Assembly: GCA_005281725.1 (NCBI GenBank)
Contig: SSBO01000003.1
Coordinates: 1,697,396-1,761,395, forward strand
Length of the DNA stretch: 64,000 bases
Reading direction: 5' to 3'
From: Wuchereria bancrofti
Taxonomy: Eukaryota; Nematoda; Chromadorea; Rhabditida; Onchocercidae
The notes below the pieces were generated by a model. It made no database searches. It worked only from the letters and a program-made list of their open reading frames with translations, and had not been told where the DNA came from. Positions within the stretch are counted from its first letter, which is position 1; the number at the start of each line of letters is the position of its first letter. A program made the position numbers and the translations under genes. This document shows, piece by piece, positions 39,161-54,200 of this stretch.

Positions 39161-40582
39161 TTATAAATGTGGCACTTCTTTCAAAACTTTTTCTCGGAAA
39201 TCACTGGCACATTTAGTCAGATCCACCGCAAACGACGTACAATTTAGTAATTTGTTTTTATTTTTCATAATGCATTCCATTAAATCCTGAAGAGTTAAAA
39301 TGAACGATTTCAGTTCTATCTTCTACCATTTAATGCGCACGAACTATAGAAAGATTGAGAAAAGATCAGTAACTAAAAGTCAGTTCATCATTAACTTTTA
39401 ATAAATTCTAAACAAACTTTTTGATTTGATTATTAATCAAAGCGTACGTGGGAAGAAATTGTCAAAACGAATGTTAGGGGAAAGCAAATGAAATATTCGG
39501 CTAGTCATTACTGCTTAATATTAAATAATAACTTACAGTTTCAAACATTTTACAAACATTTTCCGGCTGGTAAGAGAAGTATTGTTTTTCAATTCGTTTC
39601 ACTGTCTCATCAAATGCATCCTTTCGTGCTTGCAATTCACTTACTGAGATTTTTCCTAAAAAATCAATAGCTTTCAGCTCAAGTCTTCAGACACACCATA
39701 AACTTCATTTTTCTACTAATAACCTTCCTACAGATATGTAAGAAACAAGTAATTTATCATTAATCACCCCTACCACATAGCACTGAAATACAGTTCAAAT
39801 TAAAAATCTATTAATGATATTTAATGTGAAATATCTTCGGTTTAGAACTTAGGTTTTTTGCAAGCAATTTCCATCCGAACAAAGCTTAGTCAAATGACGT
39901 TTGACTAAAAACAGAAAAGTAAATAAACACAAACTAACCGGTTGCAATTTTTTGCAATGGAAGCTTTGATTCTGAAAGATTTTTTATCTGTTCTCGCAGT
40001 CTGAGATTATTTTCTTGTTCCTCGGCCAACTGCTTCCTAAATTATTGCAGTACGACATTTAAGTGTCTAAAAAAAAATAAATCAAAACGTTATAAACATT
40101 ACAAACAAAATTTGAAAGTAAACACCACCTCAAGTCGTTAACAGCCCTACTTTCCGAATTTCCCAAATTTAGGATCTGATCAACAACATCATGTGATACC
40201 GCAACTGTCCTGTATTCTTCCGGTATTTCACTTCGTTCGATTCTTACCACCTAAAAGTGAGAGTTTTCACAAACGATTAAGGCAAAATAAGCAGATAATT
40301 ATTGCCTTATCGCAGCTTAAGTTCATTTATTATAGGTTAATTTAATAACAAGAGTTTTGAGTCTGCAAAATATGAAACAGCAACAATGTATGGACATAAA
40401 TTCTTAAAATTATTGATAAAATGCTCCTACTCTATTAAATCAATAATAGGCGTTCATACAACGAGTAAACAACCATTTTAGGATTAGAAAATAATCTTCA
40501 AGAGGTAAAAGAAAAAAACAAACGGTACCTTCGGGAGATCATCGGAACGGTTGCTTTCTTCATAGCTCTGGGATGATCCCAT
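39161..40582 (-). CDS. chch-3: MICOS subunit MIC19 / CHCHD3-like protein
   Basis: Exons: 40582-40529, 40250-40129, 40036-39936, 39655-39537, 39286-39161; 173 aa, in phase. The protein begins MGSSQS, a myristoylation-type start shared with CHCHD3/6. It continues with VVRIERSEIP and SHDVVDQILN, a charged coiled coil (KQLAEEQENNLRLREQIKNL), and a C-terminal CHCH domain. Its cysteines form an exact twin CX9C: C-KMFETDLME-C and C-TSFAVDLTK-C. This pattern is oxidised by the MIA40 import pathway in the mitochondrial intermembrane space, where MIC19 links MIC60 to the outer-membrane SAM complex and helps hold cristae junctions. It is shorter than human CHCHD3 (227 aa), mainly in the coiled coil. Symbol follows the C. 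elegans orthologue name. Confidence 0.88.
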
Positions 40583-41779
40583 AGGATAATGGAAAGTTGT
40601 ACTGCAACATTAACATATTACATATATATCATCAAATAAAGAAATAACTGGAACAAATTCCGGGAAATCACCAGTTATCAATGAATTCCATCCCCGATTT
40701 TACTGATTTACCGAAGGCAACCCTCTTCAGATTAATGCAGTCCTTCATTAAACACGTTGTGAAATTTCAAGTTTCAAATTTAATTTAAGTGTTAGCGATT
40801 AAGGGTATGATGATAATTCTGGTGGTATTTATGTAATATTGTTTGGGTGGTCATTTATTATAATAAGGTTTTCATCTCTAATTTGTGAGTCATTCTTTTT
40901 GCATTATTTTTTGTCATTTATTGGAAAGATCAAATTTAAATATTTCGATTGAATCATTCAGTATTTTTCTGACTTTTCGAATTAACTACAAGTTTCATTT
41001 CATCTTCTTAAATTCCCTCTATCGATGCGTTTTCTTCATGCATTTTATCAGTTGCTAGAAGATATGATATGATGCATAGATGAGAGCGTTGTTCGAGCGT
41101 TTGTCACCTAGCGACCGGATCCTTTAGGCGGACCGTCTCTTAGAAGTATTCTCAATTTCTCCTTCATTTCTTCACTCTATTCATTTTGCGCTAATTGCTC
41201 TTGCTGCCATATATATTTCATGCCTCAGATCTATTTGAGATATGCTTACTAGTGTATACCGTTACACGCTATATCTCATTTTAATTGAAAAAGTTCCACT
41301 ATTTGCATTTTCAGTTTCTCATCGTTCATTCTTGGCTAAACTATTATAATCTTAAGCTAAGCTATAACATTAATGGATTATATTTTTCAAATCTCTCGTC
41401 AGTTCGATATGAAATAAGCATAGATTTGAGCTTTTGCCATCATATGCTCATTCTTTGGAACCTGTGAAACATCTATTAAATATTAGGTTGTGGGGATAGT
41501 TATTCCTTTCTAAATAGATTTCTGAACAGTTAACTTTAGTAGGATAAAAAAAAAATCGCATTCTTTCTCTACACTTCATGTCATATTCTGATCTTGCAGA
41601 TCAGTCAATAAAAACTTTACCCTGAAAGTTTCATTTATTTTAAAACATTCAAAAATTGTTAACAAGTCTTATTTTTTTTTTAATTTTAGAAGAAGAGATT
41701 GTTTAATTTCCAGGATGAATGTTTCAATACAGGCAATGTGTTGAAGAATATTCTTTATGTTGTTGTATCATATAGTATT
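40583..41779. promoter_or_regulatory. Shared upstream region of divergent chch-3 and pdl-1
   Basis: The CHCHD3 and PDE6D start codons face away from each other across 1.2 kb. A GC-richer patch at about 41085-41145 (AGCGACCGGATCC, GGCGGACCGTC) stands out from the AT-rich surroundings and may be a core of a bidirectional promoter. Poly-T acceptor-like sites at 41689 and 41712 upstream of the pdl-1 ATG could accept a spliced leader. Regulatory function is inferred. Confidence 0.4.
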
Positions 41780-43238
<1,459 letters not shown>

Positions 43239-46200
43239 TGCAGAAAATGAAAAATGAGCGCATTTTACATTCGCTTAAACTATTCCAGACTCTTTACGAG
43301 AATGGTTGTGATGAATTTTGTATTATGTGATACAAAAAATCTTGAACCAATAATCTTGAAGCTTATCACTATTATGTAATAAAAAAATAAATACTTCAGA
43401 AAATGAAACTACACTATAAATATATGAAGGTTATGTATTGGTCAACTCCCGAGAAGCTACAGAATTTTTCCCGATCTTTTAAATCATTAATACTTGCAGT
43501 TATAGCCAAATTTTGGTGATTTTTTTAAAATTCCAATGGTATTTCGAAACTGCTGATTTCTATGAAAAATCAATAAAAGTAGGGAGAAGAGGTTCCAAAT
43601 TGCAACCGAAATATTGAAAAAATTTTTAAATGGTAAGGTTGATGATATTTACAATTGGCTAATCTCTTCTTCATTCATGCCCGTTTGTGAAACGATTTCT
43701 CAGTGCTCTCGATAGCATCACAGTATCTCGATACTGTCAAATGCTTTAATCTAAGATTGATTATTGTCTATAACTTCTACATTTAGTTGCAATTTAATGG
43801 ATAACTATTAGGGATGACATAACCTTTTTATGACTGAACTGTTATAAGAATAGAATATTTCTTAACCTAACCTTTTTATTGCTTGGAGGAGAGAATTAGG
43901 CCATTTTCACATGTTTTCCAACGGATTAAAATTACTTTAAGCATACCTGCTTCACTGTTGTTCGAACTGTTTACCTGCTGAAAAAGTTCTCAAATAATGC
44001 AAATTTGTAAAGAATGAATTCAAGTGAAATGTCCAGATTTCTTCATTCAGTTTCAACATATGTTCTCGAAAAGCACGAAAAAAGTGTTCAACAGATGATC
44101 GACATATGGTTACTATGTTTTAATATAGAATTTTGTGTAGGAAATTTCAGAGTAAGTAAATAATCTTTTCATATTTTTCGGATCATTTGACAGGAATGAT
44201 TAAAATTTCCACTGTTTATGGTTGTCGGATATTTTGGAAATAAGTTATAAGTTATTTGTATTTTTTTTTTCGATTTCAACAAATCGATTGGGGATAAGTT
44301 TGCTTGCAATATTCGATTGGAAGTTTGTTTTGCTATATTGGGAAAGGCTTACAAAGAAACAGAAAAAAAGCATGCTATAGTGATTTTAAAATTAGCTGCT
44401 ATTTATCAATTCCATTGGTTTAATGGAAATTCGTGAGAATTTTTTTTTGATCAATTAAAATAATGCAAACCTAAATGACATTCAAATTCTTTTGTCAAAT
44501 ACACTTTTTTTTTAAAATAGGTTTTCAGATTTTCATGCTGAATTGCTCATGCATTTGTAATTGTTCTTTCGCTTTCGTTCATTTTCAACATAAAGCGGTA
44601 AATATATCATTGCTTCAGAATAGTTGCAATTCATGTATTTACAATGCACTTCAATGCTTTCAACATATTGTTCCATCCTAATTCATTCTTGATTTTAACA
44701 TTTCCAATATTCTTCAATACAATTAACATCTGACAAGATTCCTTTCATTTTCATCGATTCTCATTGAATACTAACTTACTTTATTTGAACTATAGCAATA
44801 AAACATTCCTTTAAGGCTTGATAATATACAATAATTGTCATTAACTAACCACTGCATAATCTTTAGAACTTTCTTATCATTTAAGCTCATTTAAGTTGCT
44901 AATTTTGAACTTTACGTCAACATTGCTATCAGTTTCGAACAGATAACATCAGATTATTTTGTGTAATATTACATTTAATGGCATTGAATGAGACAATGAT
45001 AATTTAACATGTGACCTTATCACACTGCTGGCCTAAACATAATTATTGCTATATAATACGAATAACATGAAATTGATTTAACTTCAACGCAATCCAATTT
45101 TTCATTGTTAATTGCAACTGTTAATTTGATGGATATTTTCTATTTCTTAAAAAATATTTGAAAATTTTTCATATTTTTCTGAAATGCAAAGCTGAGATAT
45201 GCAAAGCAGATGAAACGAGGCAATCTGATTTCAATAAATGTAGCAAAAAGGAAATGAAGAAAAATTCACATATCAAAATACCAATTATAATAATATATGT
45301 ATATGAAAGATTAATTAATTATAAAATCTCTAAGAAACATTACTACTTTCTCTTATAAAACATTTTGAAATTAAATACTTCATCTAAAGGAGAAAACTAA
45401 TTAATTTGTAGAAATAAACAAGAAATGCAAGCAAAAAATATACACTATTTTTGCTTAGGAAAAAAAAAAGAAAGACAATTAAAAATCGATAAGTTATGTT
45501 GAGATGAATTTGTCAACAGTCGATGAAATTTTTAACAAATTTGCTTGTAACAATTTACAGAGTGCATCTCTCTCAGATTATTTATTTAAAATTTTATTCC
45601 TTAAAATTTGTTGAAGACATGCTAGATATTAGTGATACTGTACTGAATACAAGCAAATATATAAATAAAATTCGATATGAAATTGTGATAGAAATTTTCA
45701 TGAGGAATTAGACGGAAAAAAAGAGAAAATATTTCAGTTGAATAGAAATTATACGAATTTAATTCAGGAATAGTACGTTTTCACTAAAATTAGAAAAGAG
45801 AAAAAAATAAGGCAAAATGAGACTGTAAGATTTAAAATATTATTTTTTGGTAAATGAATTCTTATTTCTCATAATCAATCAATTCTAAATGTTATATCAG
45901 CAAATCTTCTTGTATCATTATACATGTACATAGTTATTTTGTTCATTGTTTATATTCTAATTCATTAAGTGTTCATCATTAAGACAAAATACCAACAAAT
46001 GAAATTATATATTTACACATTAAATTCAAGATTCAAAATAATGTTTAGGTTAAAGTAATGATTAAATTTTCAAATCAAAGTAATAACATTTGTTTGCAAA
46101 TTGCATCTGATTGAAACTTTCAAAACAACTTGCAAATTCCCAAAAACAAAAAAAGAAAAAAACCCAGAAAATAAATTTTAAAATGAAGCAAAAAAAAAAA

Positions 46201-47949
46201 ATAAAAGCTAGAGTAACATATGAAATACTTTGTTAGATAACCAATGATACCATAATTGTCTTCCAGGTATCACTATGCCTTTAAAGGAGCATGAATCATA
46301 TCAATCAGCTGATAAAAATGAAATGTAAAGTATAAAAGGAGGCCGTCCCATACATCTCTCATTTTATTTCGCCAACCTGTTTTCGAAGCGATGAACATTA
46401 ATTTCTTTTTCGATCTATTAAAATTAAACAAACGTTGCTGCCAAAATTGATCTTTTTACCTTCCTGTCCTTTTTATCATTCATTGACTATTGTAGCAATT
46501 TTTTTTTTTTTTTGATAACAAAATTTTGTTTCAATTTCAATAGGTATTAATTAAGAAATTAGAAACTTTAAATTGGTTTAGAAATTCGGAAAATGTAAAA
46601 ATAAATGAACTATGGTCGTTGCAAATTCTATTAGACACAAAGGATTGATTATATAACATAATACTCTTTTTAAAAATTTCAAAAATATTTTATTTGTTAC
46701 TATTATTATTAATTATTACTGGTTTGTGAAAAATGAAGAAATGAATTTATTTTTGTTTTTGATTTACTTTTGTATAGGTTTCTTATTGCGTTAAGTTTGT
46801 TAATCCATTAAACATATTAAATACTATAATATATTCCATATTCAATATGCATATATTTAAGTATTAATTCAGTCTGCGAGTACTTTTTTATCTTTCAGTT
46901 GATCCGAAATTGTTAATATATAATTTTGGCATGTCGCAGAACCTTTTGTTTCTAAATTAGATGTAAAAGAACACGATCACATTCATGGAAGCTCATGGAA
47001 TTAAAGCTAAATAAAAAGAAGGAAGAATTATGAATTTATCAATTTTGAAATTCAATTTCTGGGGTTCCACGGTTTGTTTCATATTTATTCATAATGATCT
47101 ATTGCTATCAATTTAATCGTTCTAAGCTTCTAAGTTTCAAAAAAAATTCTGATTTAAAACCTGCAATAAAAAACTATTGATAACGTCCCAAATGAGCAGA
47201 TACATGGAAAAATCAAATCTTATCAATCGGAAATAGTTCAAGAAGTCTTGTCTTACTTGTTTTACATAAAGTGGAAGATTAGAACAAGAAAAAAAGAACG
47301 TAATCGTTAAGTTCAAGTTAGAAATTTACTTGAAAAACTGGACTTTTTAATGCTTTTATGGAATTTCAGTCCAAACTTCAAATTTAAAAAAAAAAAAAAA
47401 CATGACTTGTTTATGAAATTTGCTTTTTGGATAATTTTAACATCAAAAATTTTGAATTCTAAAAGAATGGAACGATATTTACTTGAATATACCATTCATT
47501 GCTTTTTGTAGTTCCATTTTGTTTTCTCATTTGTTTACTACAATAATCAAAAGATACATTGCTGAATCGATGCTGAATCAATCAAAAGATACATTGCTGA
47601 ATATGATATCTTCTTCCTCTAATTCATCAAATGTATAAGAAATTTTAAATTAACTGGTTTTAGATGAATTTATCAGACACATCAACATTATTTGTTAGAA
47701 CAAATCAAATCAACTGATATAGAATTTATTTTTATTTATTTTTTTTTTTATCATTTGCTAATATAGAATTTATTTTTAAAAGTCGAAAGCTTATCAAATA
47801 CCTATTATATAAAATTTATCAAATATGAAAAATTTATTAAATCTGATTCAATAAAATCTACTTTCTCATAATGTTTTAGAAAGAAAAAATAGAAACCTTT
47901 AATCAATTTAATAAAATTTCAATTAAAAAAAAAAATTCTTTATTTTCAG
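43239..47949. other. Long AT-rich spacer before the K2P channel
   Basis: This 4.7 kb lies between pdl-1 and the first recognised K2P exon. It should contain the pdl-1 3' UTR, the channel promoter and its missing first exon(s) and intron. A TATA-like box lies at 46331. A 23-bp repeat (AATCAAAAGATACATTGCTG plus AAT) occurs at 47545-47567 and 47580-47602. No other coding exon could be supported; a minus-strand open frame at 42940-43263 is antisense to the last pdl-1 exon. Confidence 0.55.
46331..46339 (+). promoter_or_regulatory. TATA-like box (TATAAAAGG)
   Basis: A consensus TATAAAAGG sits 52 bp upstream of an ATG at 46391 that opens a 19-codon frame (MNINFFFDLLKLNKRCC). It lies upstream of the K2P gene on the same strand and could mark its promoter. 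The short frame does not join the next known exon in phase with any GT donor, so the link is unproven. Confidence 0.3.
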
Positions 47950-50414
47950 GTTTTACGGGTAGTGGTACCTCAAATGCTCATAATTATATTGCTTATTGCA
48001 TATGTTTTATTCGGTTCAGCAATGTTTGTCATTTTGGATGACAATTTAGCCAAGGAAAATTTCACAGATATTATTCTATTCTCATTTACTACTATTGCTA
48101 CAATAGGTTTCTTAACTTTACTACAGTACTTCATTGGCAAATACCTTATTTTGATACCACGAAATCCAAGTGGTCATTTAGCAAAAAAAAAAGTATTGTC
48201 TAAGATTCGACTTCAACCAGTTATAGGCTATGGCAATATTACACCATCAACGCCATGGGCGCAATTGTTCTGTATAGCTTTTTCAATATTTGGCATTCCG
48301 ATGACTTTGCTAACATTAGCGAATCTTGGAAAATATCTAACAAAAAGTTACTGGATGGCATTAGTCTGCCTTGGTAAGGTCAGTTATTTTTTTCTTTTCC
48401 TGAACTCAGTAACTACGAAATAAAATGTGTTTGAGAAAAAAAAGGGAACAAATTTAGATAGAAAAGTTTTCTTTTCGTTTTTCACTTACAAATCACAATT
48501 ACCATCACTTTCTAATATTCGAATCAAATTTGGATCATAAAGAAATGAGCTTAAAGATAAACTGTAACTAAGTTTACAATAAAAGTTCAACTGATATCCA
48601 TAATCATGCAAGTTTCTAACTAAATATCAACTTGATAATTGTTTAGGAAATGCGTTGGCGACCATGTGAGAATGCAAAGATGCCATTACCAACAATTATC
48701 ATTCTATTCCTAATAACATTTGCATTTGGTTCAATATTGTTCTATCAAAAAGGAAGAGGCTTTTCGATGGATGACGTATACTTCAGGTAAATTGGATTTT
48801 ATACGCATTTTGCGCTGATATCATATCATTCCTTCTTTATCTTCAGCAATTTATCTGAGCACTGTATTAGGAATTTTTAAGTATCATCAGTTTTGCTACT
48901 GTTGGATTTGGTGATAAATTTCCAACAGCAGATGATCCGTTACGTTTAATTGCTATGGTTTGTTATTTGGTATGGGGAATGATTCTGATGACAACAACAT
49001 TTTCCATCGTAAGTAGCTATTTGAGAACGGTATGTTATAACTTCTATATATCATTTCATTTTTTTATGAAACTTTGTTTTAAATTAAGAAAAAAATTAAC
49101 GAATAATCAAATTAGCCACTAATTATTTTAATTAATCACCATTAATCCTTCACATTTTCGCCTTATTAAACTTATATTTTAGTATCTTATTTGTTTACTA
49201 TATGCCTTTATTCTTTTAAATTAATTGTCACTATTTCCTTTGCAAATAGCAGTAACAGTGATTACAATGATGACTGAAAACTTCCATTTTCATCTTCATA
49301 TTACTCTGTATAATAATAATTGATAATTAATAATTAATACTAGTAATAATAATAATAATAATAATAGTAAATAATAATAATAATAAACAATAAATAATAA
49401 TAATAATAATAAATCACTCTTCTTTGCTTTTAAATTTTTGGTATTACAAAAAGATGGCATTAATGTCCCGTAGATATACAAATGTGAAATAATCTCTACT
49501 AAAGCTACTAAAAACTGGAGTTTTAAATTCAGATCCACTACTTGGGACGAAAGTTACGTGGAGCCCGTGATGTGCATGTTTGGTTTGGTGGTAAAAGTAT
49601 GAAAGTATCGAAACTACTTGAAATTGTTGCAGCTGAATTAAATGTAAGCTTAAGAAATACTGGACGTTTTTAAGTACTCAAATATATGAGAATTCATATT
49701 AATTTGAGAATTAAATAAAAAATAATCTTAACTGTAGTATGTGCTAATCTCAGATCAATCCAAAAGGAATCAATCATTAATTAAACGAATGGTCGATGGG
49801 TACATCTCGTCTTTATCCTACTTACTGGAGAACTTTATTAAAAACATGGATAGCCAAACTTTAAGGATTTAATTTCATTCAGTTTACATAGCTCCTATCA
49901 TCAATTACAGGCATCACCTCGACAGCTGAAGAGTGTACTGAGAGACCTCGATAGCTTGATATCAACAGCTGTTGAGGAAAATCAACTATTATCAAGGCGA
50001 TCATCTTTTCTGCTTAAAGGTCGCTGTTCCGTGAAAAAGCGCATTGGTTATTCCTTGCAGGTATTGCTTTACCTTAGCATATCCATGTTTATTTCAACTG
50101 AAAAATCCTCCCATATGGCAATTTTTCTTGTGATGAAGATTTTGTGAAATTTGCAGGATATTGACGAACGAAAATCTCACTATGATCACCTGACAACCGG
50201 GTTAGTTTCTGCTTAAAGCTTTTCCCCTCATTCATAATTTTCTTCTATCAACATAATAATAATTATCAATATCATCAGGTCGTTTGAAACAGTACAAGAA
50301 GATGGCATATTACTCCATGAAAAATTCTTCAAGGAACGACGAATGATTGATAGGCATCACTCGATCGACTTAGGTGAACTAAGTAGGCGAACTGTTGTAA
50401 AATTTGAAGTCTGA
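47950..50414 (+). CDS. Two-pore domain potassium channel (TWK/K2P), 5' end not found
   Basis: Exons: 47950-48106, 48227-48378, 48647-48786, 48882-49029, 49533-49643, 49911-50060, 50157-50200, 50279-50414; 345 aa from the first recognised exon, all in phase. Topology M1-P1-M2-M3-P2-M4 is clear: M1 about MLIIILLIAYVLFGSAMFVI; P1 filter TIGYGN, split by the 48107-48226 intron; M2 FGIPMTLLTLANLGKYL; M3 LPTIIILFLITFAFGSILFY; P2 filter TVGFGD; and M4 IAMVCYLVWGMILMTTTFSI. The cytosolic tail has RGARDVHVWFGG and VSKLLEIVAAEL. It passes leak K+ current at the plasma membrane of excitable cells. The M1-P1 loop is only about ten residues (DDNLAKENF), so the usual K2P cap is nearly absent. The first exon encoding the extreme N-terminus lies upstream and was not identified. 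Confidence 0.9.
49316..49412. repeat. TAA/ATA microsatellite
   Basis: About 97 bp of imperfect TAA repeats lie in the K2P intron between exons 49029 and 49533. It is simple sequence without further structure. Confidence 0.9.
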
Positions 50415-51245
50415 AGAAAAAATAAACAAGTACAAGATTACTCCTTCTTTACAGATTAAACCTTTGAGATGAACGTATAGCATTTCAAAAGAGTATACTT
50501 CAAATTTGGAAATTAAATGAACGATTGTTGCATATACAAGTTGACTATAGATTGCCTTGCATTGTTTTACGTGTTGGTTTCCTTTCAATCACCCTTAAGT
50601 CTTTTGATGTATTTACTGCAAATAGATACATTTAAAACTATTGTAAATTAACGAAGGAAGTTTTCATGAATGGATAATAGTCCAGAAAAGACTTGATTAC
50701 AAATGTATATCAAATCTAAACATATATATAGATCAGAAAGATTTTCAGCTTTTGAAAATTTTTATACTGATAAACAAGACACTGACATCTAGAAATATTC
50801 GATAAAAGTTATGATCTTAAGAGATAAAGACAAAGCTCATTAACTCTATAAGAGAAATTTCATGAGTGATCGAATTAGACAAAATGAGTAGTTGTTCCAC
50901 ACCATCCATACACTGCTATTTTCTTCTGGTGGATCATAAACTTCTTAAAATACCTCAAGTAGTAATCCAAAATTGCATCAATCTGGAAAGGAAGTGAAAA
51001 GGCAAAAATTTTTGCCCTTAAAAGTCTGACATTGTGCGCACTTAAGGCAGTGTATGAACAAATTATATTTAATTTCACTTTGTCTGCCTCATAATATTAC
51101 GATGTTTAGAACTATCGCAGAAAATACTTAACAATTTATAGCATACTATCGCACATTCAAGATAATTTCAAAAAATTGAATTCTATTTCAACAATTTAAT
51201 ACAGGCAGAAGTCTCAAAGGTAAACGATAAAACTAGTTATAAACT
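50415..51245. other. Spacer between convergent K2P and DNAJC21 genes
   Basis: The 0.8 kb separates two facing stop codons and should carry both 3' UTRs. AT-rich; small open stretches at 50379-50588 and 50875-51078 on the minus strand have no recognisable features. Confidence 0.6.
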
Positions 51246-54200
51246 TCACTTTTTCTTAATTCTATTCATTTTAACTTTTGCTGAAGATGTAACAGGAAGT
51301 GATTTCAGTGTCGCGTGTCCGGAATCCCTCAAATGAGCAAATAATTTTGTCCGAGATTCGAAAAATTCACCACAGCGATCACATGTACATTTTTTTAGAT
51401 TTGTATCTTCCGTCGCATTACTTTTAGCAGTCCCTTCTTTACATCTCCGAGCTGAAATTTTTTCATCACTCTCTAAATCATGTCGTTAGTGCAAAAATAT
51501 TTCCTTCAATTTGTAAATATCTAATTAAAAGTCTTACTAATACCTCAAAAGTCACTCAGCTTTGCTTTGCCACTAAAGATTTCCCAAATAGTACTACTGT
51601 CATCCGTTACATCACACTTTTTAACGGCAAAGAGAATAAAGACATTTCGTCTTTCTAATAATAAAGAATTGGTAAATAAATTCATGAAGCAAATAATATG
51701 CAAGAACCAATAACATGAAAACCTTTATTATCAGGTCGCGATCCTTTTGAAACGTTGGACATTTTCAAGAATATATTTGTCTCATCAGAGTTTGCAACAT
51801 ATTTCTCGCCATTCTCAATATCATTTTTAACAAACATTTCATTGGTTTCATTTTCCGATGTGCCTGGCTCGTCTCTCAAATAACGCTGATTTAAAGTTAA
51901 ATCAAAATAGAAAGTAAACAGCAGCGTAAAACAAAAATACTATTAAAGTGAAGTGTGGAAAAATTATAAGTCCGAAAAGATCGCTAATCTTACCCATCAT
52001 CTACCCGTCTTTTATCAGAATCATATCCACTTTTTCTCTGTTCCTTGCGTCTTTGCTTTCCTGACTTCTTTTTACTTTCGTCTTCTCCATCCTCAATATC
52101 TTTTTCATCAGCCATTAATAAGCAGGCATCATCCTCCTTGAAATTAAAGTATTTAAATATTGATGAATAAAAGGATTTTAATCTGCGAGATAACACTGAT
52201 TAATACGGATTTATATAGAAAAATAAACTTCATCCTAAATCCAACTAAAAGCACTTCACGCAAAATGGTATTGGAAATTAAAGGAATTTAATGTGAAACC
52301 TGAATACCTTTATATGCTTCTTTAGCAGTACAACTGCATCCTTATGTTTTTTCGATCTCTTGTGGTTGCTCATTGCCTTTCTATAATGGAGTCACATAAA
52401 TCATATAAAAAGTGCAGACTTTATCTCCGGAAGAATGAAAGTTTTTTCTTATAAAAAAACTAGTCACTTACTCAGTTTTAAATACTTTTTCACAAAATAC
52501 ACAATAAAAGCCCAATTCTTCATGAAATTCCATATCACTTTTGCCATTACTACTTCCGAATTCGACGTCCAAAGCTTCCTCAATTTCACGTAAATTCTCT
52601 AGCTGCGACTGTCGTATCTCTTCCGACTCCTTATATTCCTTAGCTTGACTTGAAAATGAAAAGGGATGGATAATGAGAAAAAATATAGTAAGGAAATGTC
52701 CTCTCCAATAATTTTAATAACTTGAACACTATCAAATATGAAATATGAACACTATCAAAGCGTTTGAACATTAATTTTTGCCAATGCTTTTTTCACATTG
52801 AATACTGTCGAATTAATTTGAAAATCTGAGAATTTTTAGCCGGATTCTTGAAATTACCTTAACTGTTCCAAAATTTTCAATCTCCTATTTTCTTCCGTCT
52901 TTCTTTCTTGCTCCAACCGCTTCTCTTCCAGCTCTTTTTTATGTGCACGAACTCGCGGATCTCGTTTTCGTATAAATGCAACCAAAGCCTTAAATATATT
53001 TTCATTGAATTCTTATCTGTCGTTACAAGCTAGAACTATATCCATTACCTTTCTTCTCGTATGAATGAAAAAGGCAATTTTCGACATTCTAAAATACACA
53101 GTAGAATGAAATGTGAATTAATCTCAACATTTCGAACTATTTCAAATCCTTACAAAGTTGCTAAAATATTTCGAAAACATATTAAGATAACCCGAATTTC
53201 TTCGTTTCTTTCACGTTTACTTGCTTCCCTTAATTTTTTGTTTTCTTTCTCCATCGCTTTAACGACACGACGATTTGAAGCATCACGTATGTCAAATTTG
53301 TCTAACCATGCAAATGACCGAACGGTACAGAAACTTCCCCAGAATGCATAGAAAGGACCAACTACCTATAAAACAACATAATCGATTAAAATGGGGCCTA
53401 AATTTTTATGGACAACATTAAAAATGAACAAAATTCCTATATATTCTCAAGTTAGTCCTGATTCTATGAATCTATTAATGTTACTAAACAAATAATTCTA
53501 TAAAAATATGATTGCAAAATATAAAACAAGGTCATGTTTTAAACATACATCGTCATAAGAACTGTTCTTATCTCCAAAGCTTGGATATTCTTCAGATTTT
53601 TCGTCCAGGAATTCATAATCTTCAGATGCCAAGGTGTCAAAAACTTGTCTATATACAACATAAAAATTCTGCAATACCTTCAGCTATAATATATTAAATA
53701 TTATTTATTCTACATTAGACTCTTCATGAGAAATTTTGATCTACTGCTAGAAAATTTCTATCCCTAGAATACTTCTGTAAGACTTAAATCATAAAAAAGT
53801 ATGCATATTATAATGTGTTTTCTCCTTAACGTTTTGTTGTTATATTTGTTCTGTTATTATGATTGAACAGTATTGCAAATGGAATTATAATTGGCTTTCA
53901 AAATAGAAACTTGCCTTATGATTGTCATCAAAACCGGAATAACAAGTTGATGTAAAATAAGGAAATAAATTGAGACTGTTGTCTTCATAATGTTCATCAA
54001 TTCCTAAACATTTATGTGGAGTGAATCGAAATTATGGTTAAACGAGAAGTTTTGATGACTTATTTCACAATTATCCTTTAAAATGTTAATACATAAATGT
54101 ATGGCTGTAGCGCTGCCAGAGAAAATGCACTGCAGAACAAAAGTTTTCCGGGATACAAGATGACAGTAACACCAACTATTATCTCGTTAATATAATTAGT

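Noticed and set aside
48107..48226. Open frame continuing through the first K2P intron
   Set aside because: Read-through would break the TIGYGN selectivity filter; splicing 48106 to 48227 restores it exactly.
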